Of a stretch of DNA of 64,000 bases, positions 52,038 to 61,502 are shown piece after piece. A model generated the notes under the pieces. The model made no database searches, was not told where the DNA came from, and saw nothing but the letters and a program-made list of their open reading frames with translations. The stretch is from Hypericibacter sp049323455 (GTDB taxonomy: Bacteria > Pseudomonadota > Alphaproteobacteria > Dongiales > Dongiaceae). How positions within the stretch are numbered: position 1 is the stretch's first letter; the number at the start of each line of letters is the position of its first letter. The position numbers were made by a program, and so were the translations under genes. The stretch spans positions 32,845 through 96,844 of the forward strand of contig JBMONF010000024.1 in the NCBI GenBank assembly GCA_049323455.1, in the 5' to 3' direction.

Positions 52038-52776
52038 ACGTCGCGTCGTTGCCGCCTGCTTCGCCGAGCCGGCGACCTGGCGGCTTGCCGCCGCCGCGGC
52101 CGTTGCGATCCTGCCCCTGATGCTGTTCGTGGACAGGCCCTTGGCGGAAGCGATGGAGCAGCTGCCGGTCGAGCTGCGCAACCTCGCCGGCGACGTCACC
52201 TCGCTCGGCAAGTCGCTCGGCTGGCTGTTGCTGAGCGCCGCACTGGCGATCCTCTTCGCTTGGCGCGCGCGGGCGCCGAACCTGCCGGCGCGCCGGCGCT
52301 GGTCGATGCGCTGGCGCGCGCAAGCGGCGGCCTTCGTCTTCGCCGCCGTGGCGCTGTCCGGCATCGTCACCGACCTTATCAAGCTCGCGGTCGGGCGCCT
52401 GCGCCCCAACATGCTGCTGCAAGACGGGCTTTACGGTTTCGATCCTTGGCACATGGATTCGGATTTTCGCGGCTTTCCGTCGGGACATGCCACCACGGTC
52501 TTCGCGCTCGCCCTGGCACTCGGCTGGATCGCGCCGCGCTGGCGCTGGCCGGCCTTCATCTTCGCCCTGCTGATCGCGGCCACGCGCATCGTCATCAACG
52601 CGCACTTCCTGAGCGACGTGGTCGGCGGCGCGCTGGTGGCGCTGCTGACGGCTTTGTGGCTGAGACAGAGCTTCGCACGGCGCGGATGGGTATTCCGTGC
52701 GTGCGACGGTCGCTACCGCCTATCCGGACTCGGACACGCCGCTCGGGGAGATCAGAAGCCCAGAACTGCGCCGTAG
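52021..52776 (+). CDS. PAP2-family membrane lipid phosphatase
   Basis: 251 residues, about six membrane helices. The phosphatase signature is complete: LIKLAVGRLRP (KxxxxxxRP-type), FPSGHATTVFAL (PSGH) and ATRIVINAHFLSDVVGG (last His and Asp). Likely substrates are undecaprenyl pyrophosphate, phosphatidic acid or lipid A phosphates. ATG 52021 sits within the tail of the GT2 remnant; a further upstream TTG in frame is less likely. The intact ancestral pair was probably GT2 plus PAP2. Confidence 0.86.
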   Translation: MKPNRRRRVVAACFAEPATWRLAAAAAVAILPLMLFVDRPLAEAMEQLPVELRNLAGDVTSLGKSLGWLLLSAALAILFAWRARAPNLPARRRWSMRWRAQAAAFVFAAVALSGIVTDLIKLAVGRLRPNMLLQDGLYGFDPWHMDSDFRGFPSGHATTVFALALALGWIAPRWRWPAFIFALLIAATRIVINAHFLSDVVGGALVALLTALWLRQSFARRGWVFRACDGRYRLSGLGHAARGDQKPRTAP

Positions 52777-52952
52777 AAGAGCAATCCCAGGAGAGTAGCG
52801 ACCGAGACGGCCGCGGTCGTGATTCCCATGCGGACGAGGCGGTTCACAGGCGGCGCTCTCCGCGGTTGACGTGCCGGCGCATAACCCCGCGCCGCGGCCG
52901 CGCGCCGCGTCAGGTCGATGACGATAGGGTCGAGGGTCCGAGCGCTTGCCAT
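52752..52952 (-). CDS. Small single-span membrane protein, unknown function
   Basis: 66 residues. A good ribosome site (GGAGGGACAG) precedes the ATG. The N-terminal half is soluble and Arg/Ala-rich (RRAAAARGYAPARQPRR); the C-terminal half is one membrane helix (GITTAAVSVATLLGLLFYG). Overlaps the PAP2 3' end by 25 bp, convergent. I do not recognise a family. It could be a tail-anchored small protein. Confidence 0.55.
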   Translation of the reverse strand: MASARTLDPIVIDLTRRAAAARGYAPARQPRRAPPVNRLVRMGITTAAVSVATLLGLLFYGAVLGF

Positions 52953-53101
52953 GATCTGTCCCTCCGGCTGTTCGATGGCATCCATCCTGGCGCACTCGAA
53001 CGCTCGCAGGGAAATATGACATGGTCATGATTTACATAGTCTAAAAACATGGCATTGGCGGTGCCGCGGTCCGCCTTCCTGCCACAATTGCAAAGCTCCC
53101 C

Positions 53102-53887
53102 TTACCGTCCCTTCCAGACCGGCGGCCGTTTCTCGGCAAAGGCCTTGGGACCCTCCCAGTAGTCTTCCGAATCGAGCATGCGCCGATATTCCGGAATGGT
53201 GCCGCTTGCCATCAGGCGGTAGCCCTCCTCGACCGAGAGCGCCTCGGTCGCCTGCAGCACCGCCTTGGCCGCCATCACCGCCAGTGGGGCCGCCGCCACG
53301 ACCTCGGCCGCCAGCGCCCGGGCCGTCGGCATGAGCTCGGCCAAGGGCACCAGCCGGTTGAGCAGGCCGTGACGGTCGGCCTCGGCGGCGCCCATGCGCC
53401 GGCCCGTCAGGATCAGCTCGCTGGCAAGCGCGCGCGGCAGCCGCTTGGGCAGGCGCAGCACCCCGCCGGAATCCGGGATGAGGCCGATCCTGACCTCCGG
53501 CAGCATGAATTCCGCCGTGTCGGCAGCCACGATCATGTCGCAGGCAAGCGCCAGCTCGAAACCGCCGCCGGCGGCGATGCCATTGACCGCCGCGATCACC
53601 GGCTTCTTCAGATTGAACATTTCGGTCAGACCGGCGAAGCCGCCGCGGCCGAAATCCTGGTTGGGCGAAGCTTCCTTCAGGTCCCAGCCGGCCGAAAAGA
53701 AGCGGCCGGCACCCGTGACGATGGCGACGCACAGGCCGGGATCGTCGCGGAACTCGGCGAAGACATCGCCCAGGCGCTGGCTCGTTGCCGGGTCGATGGC
53801 GTTGGCCTTGGGCCGGTCGAGCGTGATCTCCATCACCTGGTCGCGGCGTTCGACCTTGACTGGATCGGCGGGGCGGGCGTCGGGCAT
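53102..53887 (-). CDS. Enoyl-CoA hydratase/isomerase family protein, carnitinyl-CoA dehydratase-like
   Basis: 261 residues of the crotonase fold. The oxyanion loops are GRFFSAGWDLKEAS and VNGIAAGGGFELALACD. The segments GRGGFAGLTEMFNLKKP and LPEVRIGLIPDSGGVLRLPK match CaiD-type enzymes closely, so hydration of a crotonobetainyl-like or other acyl-CoA is likely. Start at MPDARPADPVKVE. No other carnitine gene is nearby, so the in vivo substrate is open. Confidence 0.85.
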   Translation of the reverse strand: MPDARPADPVKVERRDQVMEITLDRPKANAIDPATSQRLGDVFAEFRDDPGLCVAIVTGAGRFFSAGWDLKEASPNQDFGRGGFAGLTEMFNLKKPVIAAVNGIAAGGGFELALACDMIVAADTAEFMLPEVRIGLIPDSGGVLRLPKRLPRALASELILTGRRMGAAEADRHGLLNRLVPLAELMPTARALAAEVVAAAPLAVMAAKAVLQATEALSVEEGYRLMASGTIPEYRRMLDSEDYWEGPKAFAEKRPPVWKGR

Positions 53888-53987
53888 GGCGCAATGTCTC
53901 CTCGGAACGTGAATGGAGCCCACGCTAGCTCGATGCGGACGTCCGGGCCAGCCTCGCGCTTTCGGAGACCTCCGGTCGCTTCGCCGC

Positions 53988-56564
53988 TTATGCCGTCCTC
54001 TTCGGCGGCGGGCCCATCAGAGCCGGCATGAAGAGGAAGATCGTCGTCAGCATGATGACGAGCGCGATCGCCAGCAGCAGCCCCATGCCGGCCGTGCCGG
54101 GATGGCTCGACAGCGCCAGGCTGCCGAACGAAGCCCCGGTGGTGAGCGCGCTGAAGAGCACGGCCCGCGCCGTGCTTGAAGCCAGCGGCTCGGTCACGCC
54201 GCGGCGCCAGTTGACCACGAAATAGATGTTGAAGGCGACGCCGATGCCGAGCAGCAGCGGCAAGGCAATGATATTGGCGAAGTCGAGCGCGAGCCCGATT
54301 GCCAGGCAGACCAGGATAGTGACGAGCCCCGCCACCAGCAGGGGTATCAGAACGAGAAGCACGTCCCAGATCCGGCGCAGCAGCAGACCCAGCAACAGCG
54401 TCACGGCGACGAGCGCGGTGGCGGTGGCGATGCGGAACGCATTGGCGACGGCGCGGCCGGACTCGTAGATCTGCACGGCGGGGCCGATGGCATCCGGTGC
54501 GATGGCGCGCACGGCCGCGACGAAGCGCGCCAAGGTCGCGTCGTCGTTGCTGTCGCCAGCGGCCGTGACCATGATGCGGGCGGTGCCGTCGGCCGCGATC
54601 CAGTCGCGCCGGATCTCATCCGGCAGCTTCGTGATGTCGAGCGGCTCGGCCGTCAATGCGGTGGCCAGCATCTTGAGCCGCGGCATCAGACCGCCCAGCA
54701 GCAGTCGAGTCAGCTCGGGGTAGAGGCCGGGCTCAGCCGTGGCCGCTCGATCGAGCGCATCGGCCAGCTGCAGGGCCGTGGCCGAGGACGGCAGAACGTT
54801 GCGCAACTTGTCGGCGCAGCGGCGAAGAGAGGCGCGGATCTCGTCGTCGCTCGGCGGAGCCGCGACCGTCGCCGGCTCGAGCGCGGGACCGAGCAGAAGC
54901 GACAGGTCGCCGATGATTGCCAGCTTTTCGGCTTGATCCTTCGGCACGAAGCTGGCAGCCGTCACGACGTCGTGCACCTCCGGCAAGGCCTGAAGCCGCT
55001 TCGCCAGCGACTGCGCCGCGTCGACGTTGGGTGCCAATATCTCGATCGTGTAGGGCGAATAAAGCGGATCGCGCATCAGATCGAGAATGGTGGCGACCGA
55101 TTCCGCCCGCGGATTCTTGAGATGCAGCGGGTTGAAGTCGAATTTGAGATTCGGCGCCAGCGCGAGGCCGGCCGCGGCAGCCAGCCCGAATCCCAGCAGA
55201 ACCCAGCGCCGGCGACGCAGCAGGAAGCGGTCGACCGATGCCGCCCAGCCGTAGCCCATGTCGCGCGGCTGGCCGCCCGGCTTGAGCACGGCCAGCAGCG
55301 CCGGCAGCAAGGTGAGATTGAGGACGAGCGTGATCGCCATCCCGGCGGTGGCGATGAGCCCCAGCTCCGATACGCCGCGATAGTCCGTCGGCATGAAGGA
55401 GGCGAATCCGACCGCGATGGCGGCCGCCGCCAGCGTCAAGGGCCGTGCCATGGCGCGGCCGGTGCGCGGCAGCACGGATTCGGTATCGCCGTCGAGAAAC
55501 CGCTCCTGGCCGAACCGAACCCCGAACTGGATGCCGAAGTCGATCGAGAGCCCGATGAACATGACGGCGAAGGCGACCGAGATCGGGTTCAGCGATCCGA
55601 CCGCGACCGCGGCGAAGGCGAAGGTCAGCACCAGGCCGACCAGCAGCGTGACGAAGCTCGCCACAATCAGCTTCGGCGAGCGCAGCGCCGCCATCAATAG
55701 CGCCAGAACCAGAACGATCGACAGCAGAAAGGCCACGCCCAGGCCCTCGGTGACAGTAGAGAGCTCCTCGTCTTCGAGCGCGACGGAGCCGGTCAGGCGC
55801 ACCGTGACGCCGTTCTCGGGCGTGAGACCCAACGCCTTCGCCTGGTCGCGAATGAACCGGCTCGCCGGCGCCGCCGTCTCCAGCGCGCTGAAGTCGCGTA
55901 CCGGCTGCGTCAGAATCAGATGGCGCAGATCGCGCGGCTCGACCGGCCGGTCGAGCAGCAGCGACTGCCAGGAGAGCGGTTGCCGGCCGCCCTCGAGGGC
56001 ACCGCTCAGTGTCGCGTTGATCGCTGCCAGCGGCCGCTCGAGGCGATCGGCATCGGTGGCCTTGGCCGCGACGCCATCCAGCGCGAGAGACAGTGTGTCG
56101 AACAAGCCGCGCAGGCTCGGATCCGCGCTCAAGGCGCCGATGAAGGCCTGGCTTTCGGCGATGGAATCGGCAACCTTCTGCAGCTGCTCGGTCGACAGGA
56201 ACATCAGCCCATAGCGTTCGAAGAACGGGCCGCCGTCGGCACGCCGCACGCTGCGGAACAGATCCGACCGGGTCTCAAGCGCCTCGTAGAGCCGCTGGGC
56301 CGCATCCTCCGCCTGATCGGGCGTGCGACCGCCCACCACCACCACCAGTTCGTCGGTGTTCTGCGGGAACAGCTTGTCGAAATAGGCCGACTGCCGCTTC
56401 CAGAGCAGGTCGGGCGAAATCATGTCCGCCGTGTTGGTATCCATGGTCAGCGTCCGGGCCGCATACATGCCGGCCAGAAGCGTCAGAGCGAACACCGCCA
56501 GGATCAGGACGGGCGCGCGACGGGCGCTCCATCCGACCAGGGCGGCGACGAGACGGTCGAGCAT
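53988..56564 (-). CDS. hpnN: Hopanoid transporter HpnN (RND/MMPL superfamily)
   Basis: 858 residues, the family's usual size. Duplicated RND layout: first helix WSARRAPVLILAVFALTLLAG, large periplasmic loop from about 40 to 250, sterol-sensing-like helices (AFLLSIVLVLALLMAALRSP, FVTLLVGLVLTFAF, VMFIGLSIDFGIQFGVRFG). The second half repeats this (LVPLLVAGLVTILVCLAIG-type helices, LPLLLGIGVAFNIYFVVNW). HpnN moves hopanoids to the outer membrane. No hopanoid synthesis gene lies in this window. Confidence 0.9.
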   Translation of the reverse strand: MLDRLVAALVGWSARRAPVLILAVFALTLLAGMYAARTLTMDTNTADMISPDLLWKRQSAYFDKLFPQNTDELVVVVGGRTPDQAEDAAQRLYEALETRSDLFRSVRRADGGPFFERYGLMFLSTEQLQKVADSIAESQAFIGALSADPSLRGLFDTLSLALDGVAAKATDADRLERPLAAINATLSGALEGGRQPLSWQSLLLDRPVEPRDLRHLILTQPVRDFSALETAAPASRFIRDQAKALGLTPENGVTVRLTGSVALEDEELSTVTEGLGVAFLLSIVLVLALLMAALRSPKLIVASFVTLLVGLVLTFAFAAVAVGSLNPISVAFAVMFIGLSIDFGIQFGVRFGQERFLDGDTESVLPRTGRAMARPLTLAAAAIAVGFASFMPTDYRGVSELGLIATAGMAITLVLNLTLLPALLAVLKPGGQPRDMGYGWAASVDRFLLRRRRWVLLGFGLAAAAGLALAPNLKFDFNPLHLKNPRAESVATILDLMRDPLYSPYTIEILAPNVDAAQSLAKRLQALPEVHDVVTAASFVPKDQAEKLAIIGDLSLLLGPALEPATVAAPPSDDEIRASLRRCADKLRNVLPSSATALQLADALDRAATAEPGLYPELTRLLLGGLMPRLKMLATALTAEPLDITKLPDEIRRDWIAADGTARIMVTAAGDSNDDATLARFVAAVRAIAPDAIGPAVQIYESGRAVANAFRIATATALVAVTLLLGLLLRRIWDVLLVLIPLLVAGLVTILVCLAIGLALDFANIIALPLLLGIGVAFNIYFVVNWRRGVTEPLASSTARAVLFSALTTGASFGSLALSSHPGTAGMGLLLAIALVIMLTTIFLFMPALMGPPPKRTA

Positions 56565-56826
56565 ATCGACAGGGCTTTCTGGGGAAGGTCGAACGGGAGT
56601 GTCGAGACGAAGAAGGAACCTGGCGGAGGATGAAAGGAACAGGAGCCTCCCGGCCCCCGTTCGGCGGCACGCGCGCGGGCTCGCCCCCTGGGCTTGCGGG
56701 TCCGGACGGCTGCCGCCAGTAGATACGCGCTGCGGCCTTCGGATTCCAGACCCTGTTTGAAGGACGAATGTCCGGTAAGGTTGGGGCGAGACCGAGGGGC
56801 ACCATGGCGGGGGTTGCGGAGTGACC

Positions 56827-57525
56827 ATGGCGAACGCCGTCGACGCTGGCTTGATCGAGAAATTCCGGCAGGATGGCGTCGTGGCGCTGCGCAGCCTGTT
56901 TGCCGATTGGGTCGAACCCTTGCGAGCCGGCGTCGAGCGCAACTTGGCCGCGCCCAACCCGAGCGCGCGACTTTATCCGGCGAAGAACGGCACGGGCCGC
57001 TTCTTCAGCGACTATTGCAGTTGGGCACGCATCCCGGAGTTCCGCGATTTCCTGTTCAATTCGCCGGTCGCAGCCGTGGCGGGCGCGCTCATGGGCGCCC
57101 GGCAGGTCCGGCTCTTCCACGAGCATGTGCTGGTAAAGGAGCCGGGCACCGACATCCCGACCCCTTGGCACCATGATCTGCCCTATTACAGCGTCGATGC
57201 CGAGCTCACCTGCAGCGTCTGGGTGGCGCTCGATCCGGTGCCGCGCGATACGGCCGTCGAGTTCGTCGTCGGCTCGCATCGCTGGGGCCGCCGGTTCCGG
57301 CCCGAACGCTTCGACCGCAGCGCGCTCTACGAGGACGACGGGCTCGAGCCCGTACCGGACATCGACGCCGACCGCGCCCACTATCGCATCCTCGGCTGGG
57401 ACCTCGAGCCGGGCGACGCGGTCGCCTTCCACTTCCTGACGCTGCATGGCGCGCCCGGGAACAGCTCGGCCTCGCACCGGCGCCGCGCCTTCTCGGCCCG
57501 ACTCGTGGGCGAGGATGCGCGCTAG
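56827..57525 (+). CDS. Phytanoyl-CoA dioxygenase (PhyH)-family protein, cut short by an amber codon
   Basis: Fe(II)/2-oxoglutarate oxygenase fold. 232 residues before TAG at 57523-57525. Fe ligands: His and Asp in TPWHHDLPYYSVD and the distal His in FHFLTLHGAPGN; the 2-oxoglutarate Arg is in HRRRAFSARLVG. The family normally continues past DDAR with an aromatic residue and a SPPFP segment; exactly this is encoded in frame after the stop. The gene is probably a recent nonsense mutant, or uses readthrough. The active site is complete upstream of the stop. ATG 56827 was preferred over a GTG two codons earlier. Confidence 0.82.
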   Translation: MANAVDAGLIEKFRQDGVVALRSLFADWVEPLRAGVERNLAAPNPSARLYPAKNGTGRFFSDYCSWARIPEFRDFLFNSPVAAVAGALMGARQVRLFHEHVLVKEPGTDIPTPWHHDLPYYSVDAELTCSVWVALDPVPRDTAVEFVVGSHRWGRRFRPERFDRSALYEDDGLEPVPDIDADRAHYRILGWDLEPGDAVAFHFLTLHGAPGNSSASHRRRAFSARLVGEDAR

Positions 57526-57630
57526 GCCAAGCGGAAGGGTGTCACCTCGCCGCCATTCCCCAGCGTCAAACTGGGGCATGGCGACCCGCTCGAAAGTCCT
57601 GAATTTCCGGTCCTTTATCCGCGTGAGTGA
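57526..57630 (+). pseudogene. In-frame continuation of the PhyH-like gene after the amber codon
   Basis: Reading on in the same frame gives AKRKGVTSPPFPSVKL, then GHGDPLESPEFPVLYPRE and a TGA at 57628-57630. This is the expected C-terminal tail of PhyH-like proteins. A single-base change of a Tyr codon to TAG accounts for the interruption. Confidence 0.75.
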
Positions 57631-57757
57631 GGACCGGCAGGCTAAGCCATTGCCCCACCGGGGTCGGGGGTTGAAGGCGGCGCGCCGCTCGCTTATGGCT
57701 CTGGGGCGCCCGCCCTTCCATCCCCAGGCGGACCCAAGCTCAAGGAGTTCCATTCCC

Positions 57758-59125
57758 ATGGCCGACCTTCTGGCCGGTATCGATGCGCGCGCCGCCGCCG
57801 CCATGAGCGAGCGCGAGCGCGCCCGCTTCGCCGAGACCCATCCCCATTCGCGCCAGCTCGCCGACCGCGCCCAGGCGCATTTCCCCGGTGCGGTGCCAAT
57901 GAGTTGGATGACCGACTGGGCCACGCCCTACCCGATCTTCGCCCGGGCCGCGTCGGGTGCGCGCATCTGGGACGTGGACGGCAATGCCTATGCCGATTTC
58001 TGCCTCGGCGACACCGGCTCCATGTTCGGCCATTCGCCGGCGCCGGTGGTCGAGGCGCTGCGCGAGCATGCGGACAAGGGCCTCACCTACATGCTGCCGA
58101 CCGAGGACGCCATCGCGATCGGCGAGCTCCTCTCGGCGCGCTTCGGCCTGCCCTATTGGCAGATGGCGACCACCGCCACCGATGCAAATCGTTTCGCGCT
58201 GCGGCTCGCGCGCGGCGCGACTGGCCGGCCCAAGATCCTGGTCTTCAACGGCTGCTATCACGGCACCGTGGACGAGACCTATCTGCGGCTCAAGAACGGC
58301 CGGCCGGTCCCGCGCCCCGGTCTGATCGGACAGGTGCAGGACCTGACGCAGGTCGCCAAGGTGGTCGAGTTCAACGATCTGCAAGGCCTCGAATCGGCGC
58401 TGGCCGAGGGCGACGTGGCGGCCGTGATCTGCGAGCCGGTCATGACCAATATCGGCATGGTCGTGCCCGATCCCGATTTCCACGGGCACCTACGTGCGCT
58501 CACGCGCCGCTACGGCACGCTGCTCGTCATCGACGAGACGCACTGCCTCTCGACCGGCCCCGGCGGCTACACCAAGGCTTACGGCCTCGAGCCCGACTTC
58601 GTCACGCTCGGCAAGCCGATCGCAGGCGGCGTGCCTTGCGCGGTCTACGGCTATACGGCCGAGGTGGCCGAGCGCATCCGCAAGGCGTCGCAGAACGTGC
58701 CGCACGGCCATAGCGGCATCGGCACCACGCTCTCGGCCAACGCGCTGGCGCTCAGGCTCATGCGCGTCATGCTGGAGCAGGTGATGACGCCGATGGCCTA
58801 CCAGCACATGGAAACGATGTCGAAGGCGCTGGCCGAGGGGGTCGAAGGCGTGATCCGCACGCGAGCGCTCCCCTGGCATGTGGCGCGCGTCGGCACCCGC
58901 GCCGAGATCGTCTTCGCCGAGAAGCCGCCCAGGAACGGCAGCGAGGCTGCAGCGGCGCTGATCGAACCCTTGGAGAAGGCGGTGCATCTCTATCTCATCA
59001 ATCGCGGCGTCATCATCGCGCCGTTCCACAACATGACGCTTTGCTGCCCGGCCACCACAAAAGCCGATGTCGAGCGGCTGGTCGGCGCGCTGGCCGACTG
59101 CGTCGACACGCTGAAGAAGGGCTGA
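57758..59125 (+). CDS. Class-III aminotransferase, glutamate-1-semialdehyde aminomutase-like
   Basis: 455 residues. FPGAVPMSWMTDWATPYP, DFCLGDTGSMFGH, TATDANRFALRLAR, NGCYHGTVDET, PLP Asp in LLVIDETHCLSTGPGG, Schiff-base Lys in VTLGKPIAGGVPCAVYG. It resembles GSA aminomutase but lacks strict HemL features and sits 8 bp before a glutamine-synthetase-like gene, which argues for amine or omega-amino-acid catabolism rather than haem synthesis. CAAGGAG site before the ATG. Confidence 0.85.
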   Translation: MADLLAGIDARAAAAMSERERARFAETHPHSRQLADRAQAHFPGAVPMSWMTDWATPYPIFARAASGARIWDVDGNAYADFCLGDTGSMFGHSPAPVVEALREHADKGLTYMLPTEDAIAIGELLSARFGLPYWQMATTATDANRFALRLARGATGRPKILVFNGCYHGTVDETYLRLKNGRPVPRPGLIGQVQDLTQVAKVVEFNDLQGLESALAEGDVAAVICEPVMTNIGMVVPDPDFHGHLRALTRRYGTLLVIDETHCLSTGPGGYTKAYGLEPDFVTLGKPIAGGVPCAVYGYTAEVAERIRKASQNVPHGHSGIGTTLSANALALRLMRVMLEQVMTPMAYQHMETMSKALAEGVEGVIRTRALPWHVARVGTRAEIVFAEKPPRNGSEAAAALIEPLEKAVHLYLINRGVIIAPFHNMTLCCPATTKADVERLVGALADCVDTLKKG

Positions 59126-59133
59126 CCATCATC

Positions 59134-60525
59134 ATGACCGCCGTTCACACCGCCATCGGCGCGCCGCCGGAGGAAGCCGAGCGCTTCCTCGCCGCCCATC
59201 CCGAGATCGCGGGCTTCGACCTGATCCTGACCGATCCGGGCGGCGTGATGCGCGGCAAGAACATCCGCCGCGACGAGCTGATGGCGATCTACCGGCATGG
59301 CCGCTACATGCCGGGCTCGATCCTCGGGCTCGACATCACGGGCGAGGATGTGGAGGAGACCAATCTCGTCTGGGTCGACGGCGACGCCGACCGGCTCTGC
59401 CATCCGGTGCCGGGCACGCTGGCGCCGGCACCCTGGCGCGAGGAACCCACGGGCCAGCTCATCCTCACCATGCACGAGCTGGACGGCCGGCCGGCCCACG
59501 CCGATCCGCGCCATGCGCTGGCCCGCGTGGTCGAGCGCTTCATGGGGCAAGGCTTGACGCCCGTGGCGGCGGTCGAGCTCGAATTCTATCTGCTCGACTT
59601 CGAGCCCGGCCCCGACGGCCGCCCGCGTCCCGCCAAGGCGCCGGGCTCGGGTCATCGGCCGCGCCATATCGAGGTCTATGATGTCAACCTGCTCGGCGAG
59701 ATGTGGCCGGTCTTCGCCGAGATCCACGCTTGCGCCAAGGCGCAAGGCCTGCCGGCCCAGACCGTGATCCACGAATATTCGCCGGGCCAGTTCGAGATCA
59801 CCTTGCATCACCGCGCCGACGCGATGCGCGCGGTGGACGAGGCCATCATGTTCAAGCGCCTCATCCGCGGCGTGGCTGCCCGGCACGGCATGCAGGCCTG
59901 CTTCATGGCCAAGCCCTTCGCGGGGCGCGCCGGGTCGGGCATGCATGTGCATCTGAGCCTCGCCGACAAGGAAGGCCGCAATCTCTTCGCGCAGGACGAC
60001 GCCCCGGAAGGAAGCTCGCTCTTGCGCCAGGCCATTGCCGGCATGGCCCAGACCATGGCCGACGCCATGCTGGTGTTCGCGCCCAACGCCAACTCCTACC
60101 GCCGCTTCCGCCGCACCTCCTACGCGCCGGTGGCGCCGACCTGGGGCATCAACAACCGCTCGGTGGGCTTGCGCGTGCCGGCGGGCCCCGGCCCCTCGCG
60201 CCATGTCGAGCACCGTGCCTCCGGTGCCGACGCCAATCCCTATCTCGCGGTCGCCGCGGCGCTTGCGGGCGCCCATTACGGCATCGAGCGCAGGCTCGAT
60301 CCGGGTGCCCCCATCACCGGCAACGGCTACGAGCAGGCCCGGCCCGGCGCACTGCCGCAGCATTGGAACGAGGCGATCGAGCGGGCCGCGCGCTCGGCCT
60401 TCCTCAAGGACTATCTGGGCGAGGCCTTCTTCGACGTGTTCCTCGCCATCAAGAGGGCCGAGCTCGACCGCTTCATGGCCGAGGTCACCGAGCTCGATTA
60501 TCAGTGGTATCTCAGGACGACGTGA
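59134..60525 (+). CDS. Glutamine-synthetase-family ligase (second copy)
   Basis: 463 residues. N-terminal domain with LILTDPGGVMRGKNIRR; catalytic domain AAVELEFYLL, HEYSPGQFEITLHHR, GSGMHVHLSLAD, NSYRRFRRTSY, INNRSVGLRVPAG. A gamma-glutamyl-amine (PuuA/GlnT-like) ligase is most likely, coupled to the aminotransferase gene only 8 bp upstream. It differs markedly from the ligase at 15.0 kb, so the two loci probably serve different amines. Confidence 0.85.
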   Translation: MTAVHTAIGAPPEEAERFLAAHPEIAGFDLILTDPGGVMRGKNIRRDELMAIYRHGRYMPGSILGLDITGEDVEETNLVWVDGDADRLCHPVPGTLAPAPWREEPTGQLILTMHELDGRPAHADPRHALARVVERFMGQGLTPVAAVELEFYLLDFEPGPDGRPRPAKAPGSGHRPRHIEVYDVNLLGEMWPVFAEIHACAKAQGLPAQTVIHEYSPGQFEITLHHRADAMRAVDEAIMFKRLIRGVAARHGMQACFMAKPFAGRAGSGMHVHLSLADKEGRNLFAQDDAPEGSSLLRQAIAGMAQTMADAMLVFAPNANSYRRFRRTSYAPVAPTWGINNRSVGLRVPAGPGPSRHVEHRASGADANPYLAVAAALAGAHYGIERRLDPGAPITGNGYEQARPGALPQHWNEAIERAARSAFLKDYLGEAFFDVFLAIKRAELDRFMAEVTELDYQWYLRTT

Positions 60526-60643
60526 GCCTGCTCTTTCCCAACCGCCTGGAAAGCACAGAAGATTCCGACGCCGTGCGGTTGACGGTTGTGGCAAGCTGTC
60601 TTTATGAGATCTGCCACCACGACAGCGGCAAAGGAGATGAGCC

Positions 60644-60997
60644 ATGCATTTTGTCCTCTCCGGCACCTGGGGGCCGACTGACCCGACCCGCGCCATGCTG
60701 CCCTTCATCTTCGCCGCGTCGGCGGTCCAGGCCGGCGACACGGTGACGCTGATGCTGTTCCACGATGCCGTCCTGATGGCGGTGGAGGGAGCCGGCGCCA
60801 AGCTCGTGCCCGTCGGCCCGCCGAACCGCTACGAAGAGGTCGCCGCCCATCCCAAGGTGACATTGTGGGCCTGCCGGCCTTGCGTCGAGGCGCGCGGTCT
60901 GGCCCCTGCCTCACTCGACAAGCGGGTCAAGCTCGGGGGCATGAACGAGTTCCATGCCGCCGCCAAGCAGCCCGATACGAGAGTGATCAGTTTTTAG
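60644..60997 (+). CDS. DsrE-family sulfur-relay protein
   Basis: 117 residues. DsrE/DsrF-like fold with DPTRAMLPFIFAASAVQAGD, TLMLFHDAVLMAVEGAG and a conserved cysteine region LWACRPCVEARGL (two Cys). These proteins carry persulfide sulfur. Two YeeE/YedE membrane genes follow, so a sulfur uptake or trafficking module is inferred. AAGGAGATG leader before the ATG. Confidence 0.82.
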   Translation: MHFVLSGTWGPTDPTRAMLPFIFAASAVQAGDTVTLMLFHDAVLMAVEGAGAKLVPVGPPNRYEEVAAHPKVTLWACRPCVEARGLAPASLDKRVKLGGMNEFHAAAKQPDTRVISF

Positions 60998-61074
60998 CGT
61001 CTTGAACCGGGCGTCGCAGGTTCGCACGCCGCCCCCTCGTAACAACGCCATCCGGCTTTCACCAGGAGTCCAGC

Positions 61075-61500
61075 TTGGTCGATTTCACGCCAGTCCCGGC
61101 CGCCATCGGCGGCCTTCTCATCGGGTTTGCGGCATTGCTGCTCGTGCTGCTCAATGGCCGTGTCGCCGGCATCAGCGGCATCGTCGGCGGCATCTTGCGG
61201 GCGCCGCACGAGGATCGCTCCTGGCGCCTGGCCTTCGTCCTGGGATTGATCCTGGCACCATTGGCTTATGTGCTGGCCGGCAGCACGATCGCGCCTGTGA
61301 CGGTCACGGGCTCGCCGGCGATCCTGGCGCTCGGCGGGCTTCTGGTCGGCTTCGGCACAAGGCTGAGCAATGGTTGCACCAGCGGCCACGGCGTCTGCGG
61401 CATTGCCCGCTTCTCGCTGCGCGGCATCGAAGCGACCGTCATCTTCATGCTGGCCGCGGCCGTCACGGTGTTTCTCACGCGCCATCTGCTCGGAGGTTGA
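61075..61500 (+). CDS. YeeE/YedE-family membrane protein, first half (PmpA-like)
   Basis: 141 residues from a TTG start preceded by AGGAG at 7 bp. About four helices: IGGLLIGFAALLLVLLNGR, LAFVLGLILAPLAYVLAG, ILALGGLLVGFGTRL, TVIFMLAAAVTVFL. The motif SNGCTSGHGVCGIAR holds two cysteines as in thiosulfate/persulfide-sulfur transporters of this family. Two base pairs separate it from the second half-gene. Confidence 0.88.
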   Translation: MVDFTPVPAAIGGLLIGFAALLLVLLNGRVAGISGIVGGILRAPHEDRSWRLAFVLGLILAPLAYVLAGSTIAPVTVTGSPAILALGGLLVGFGTRLSNGCTSGHGVCGIARFSLRGIEATVIFMLAAAVTVFLTRHLLGG

Positions 61501-61502
61501 CA

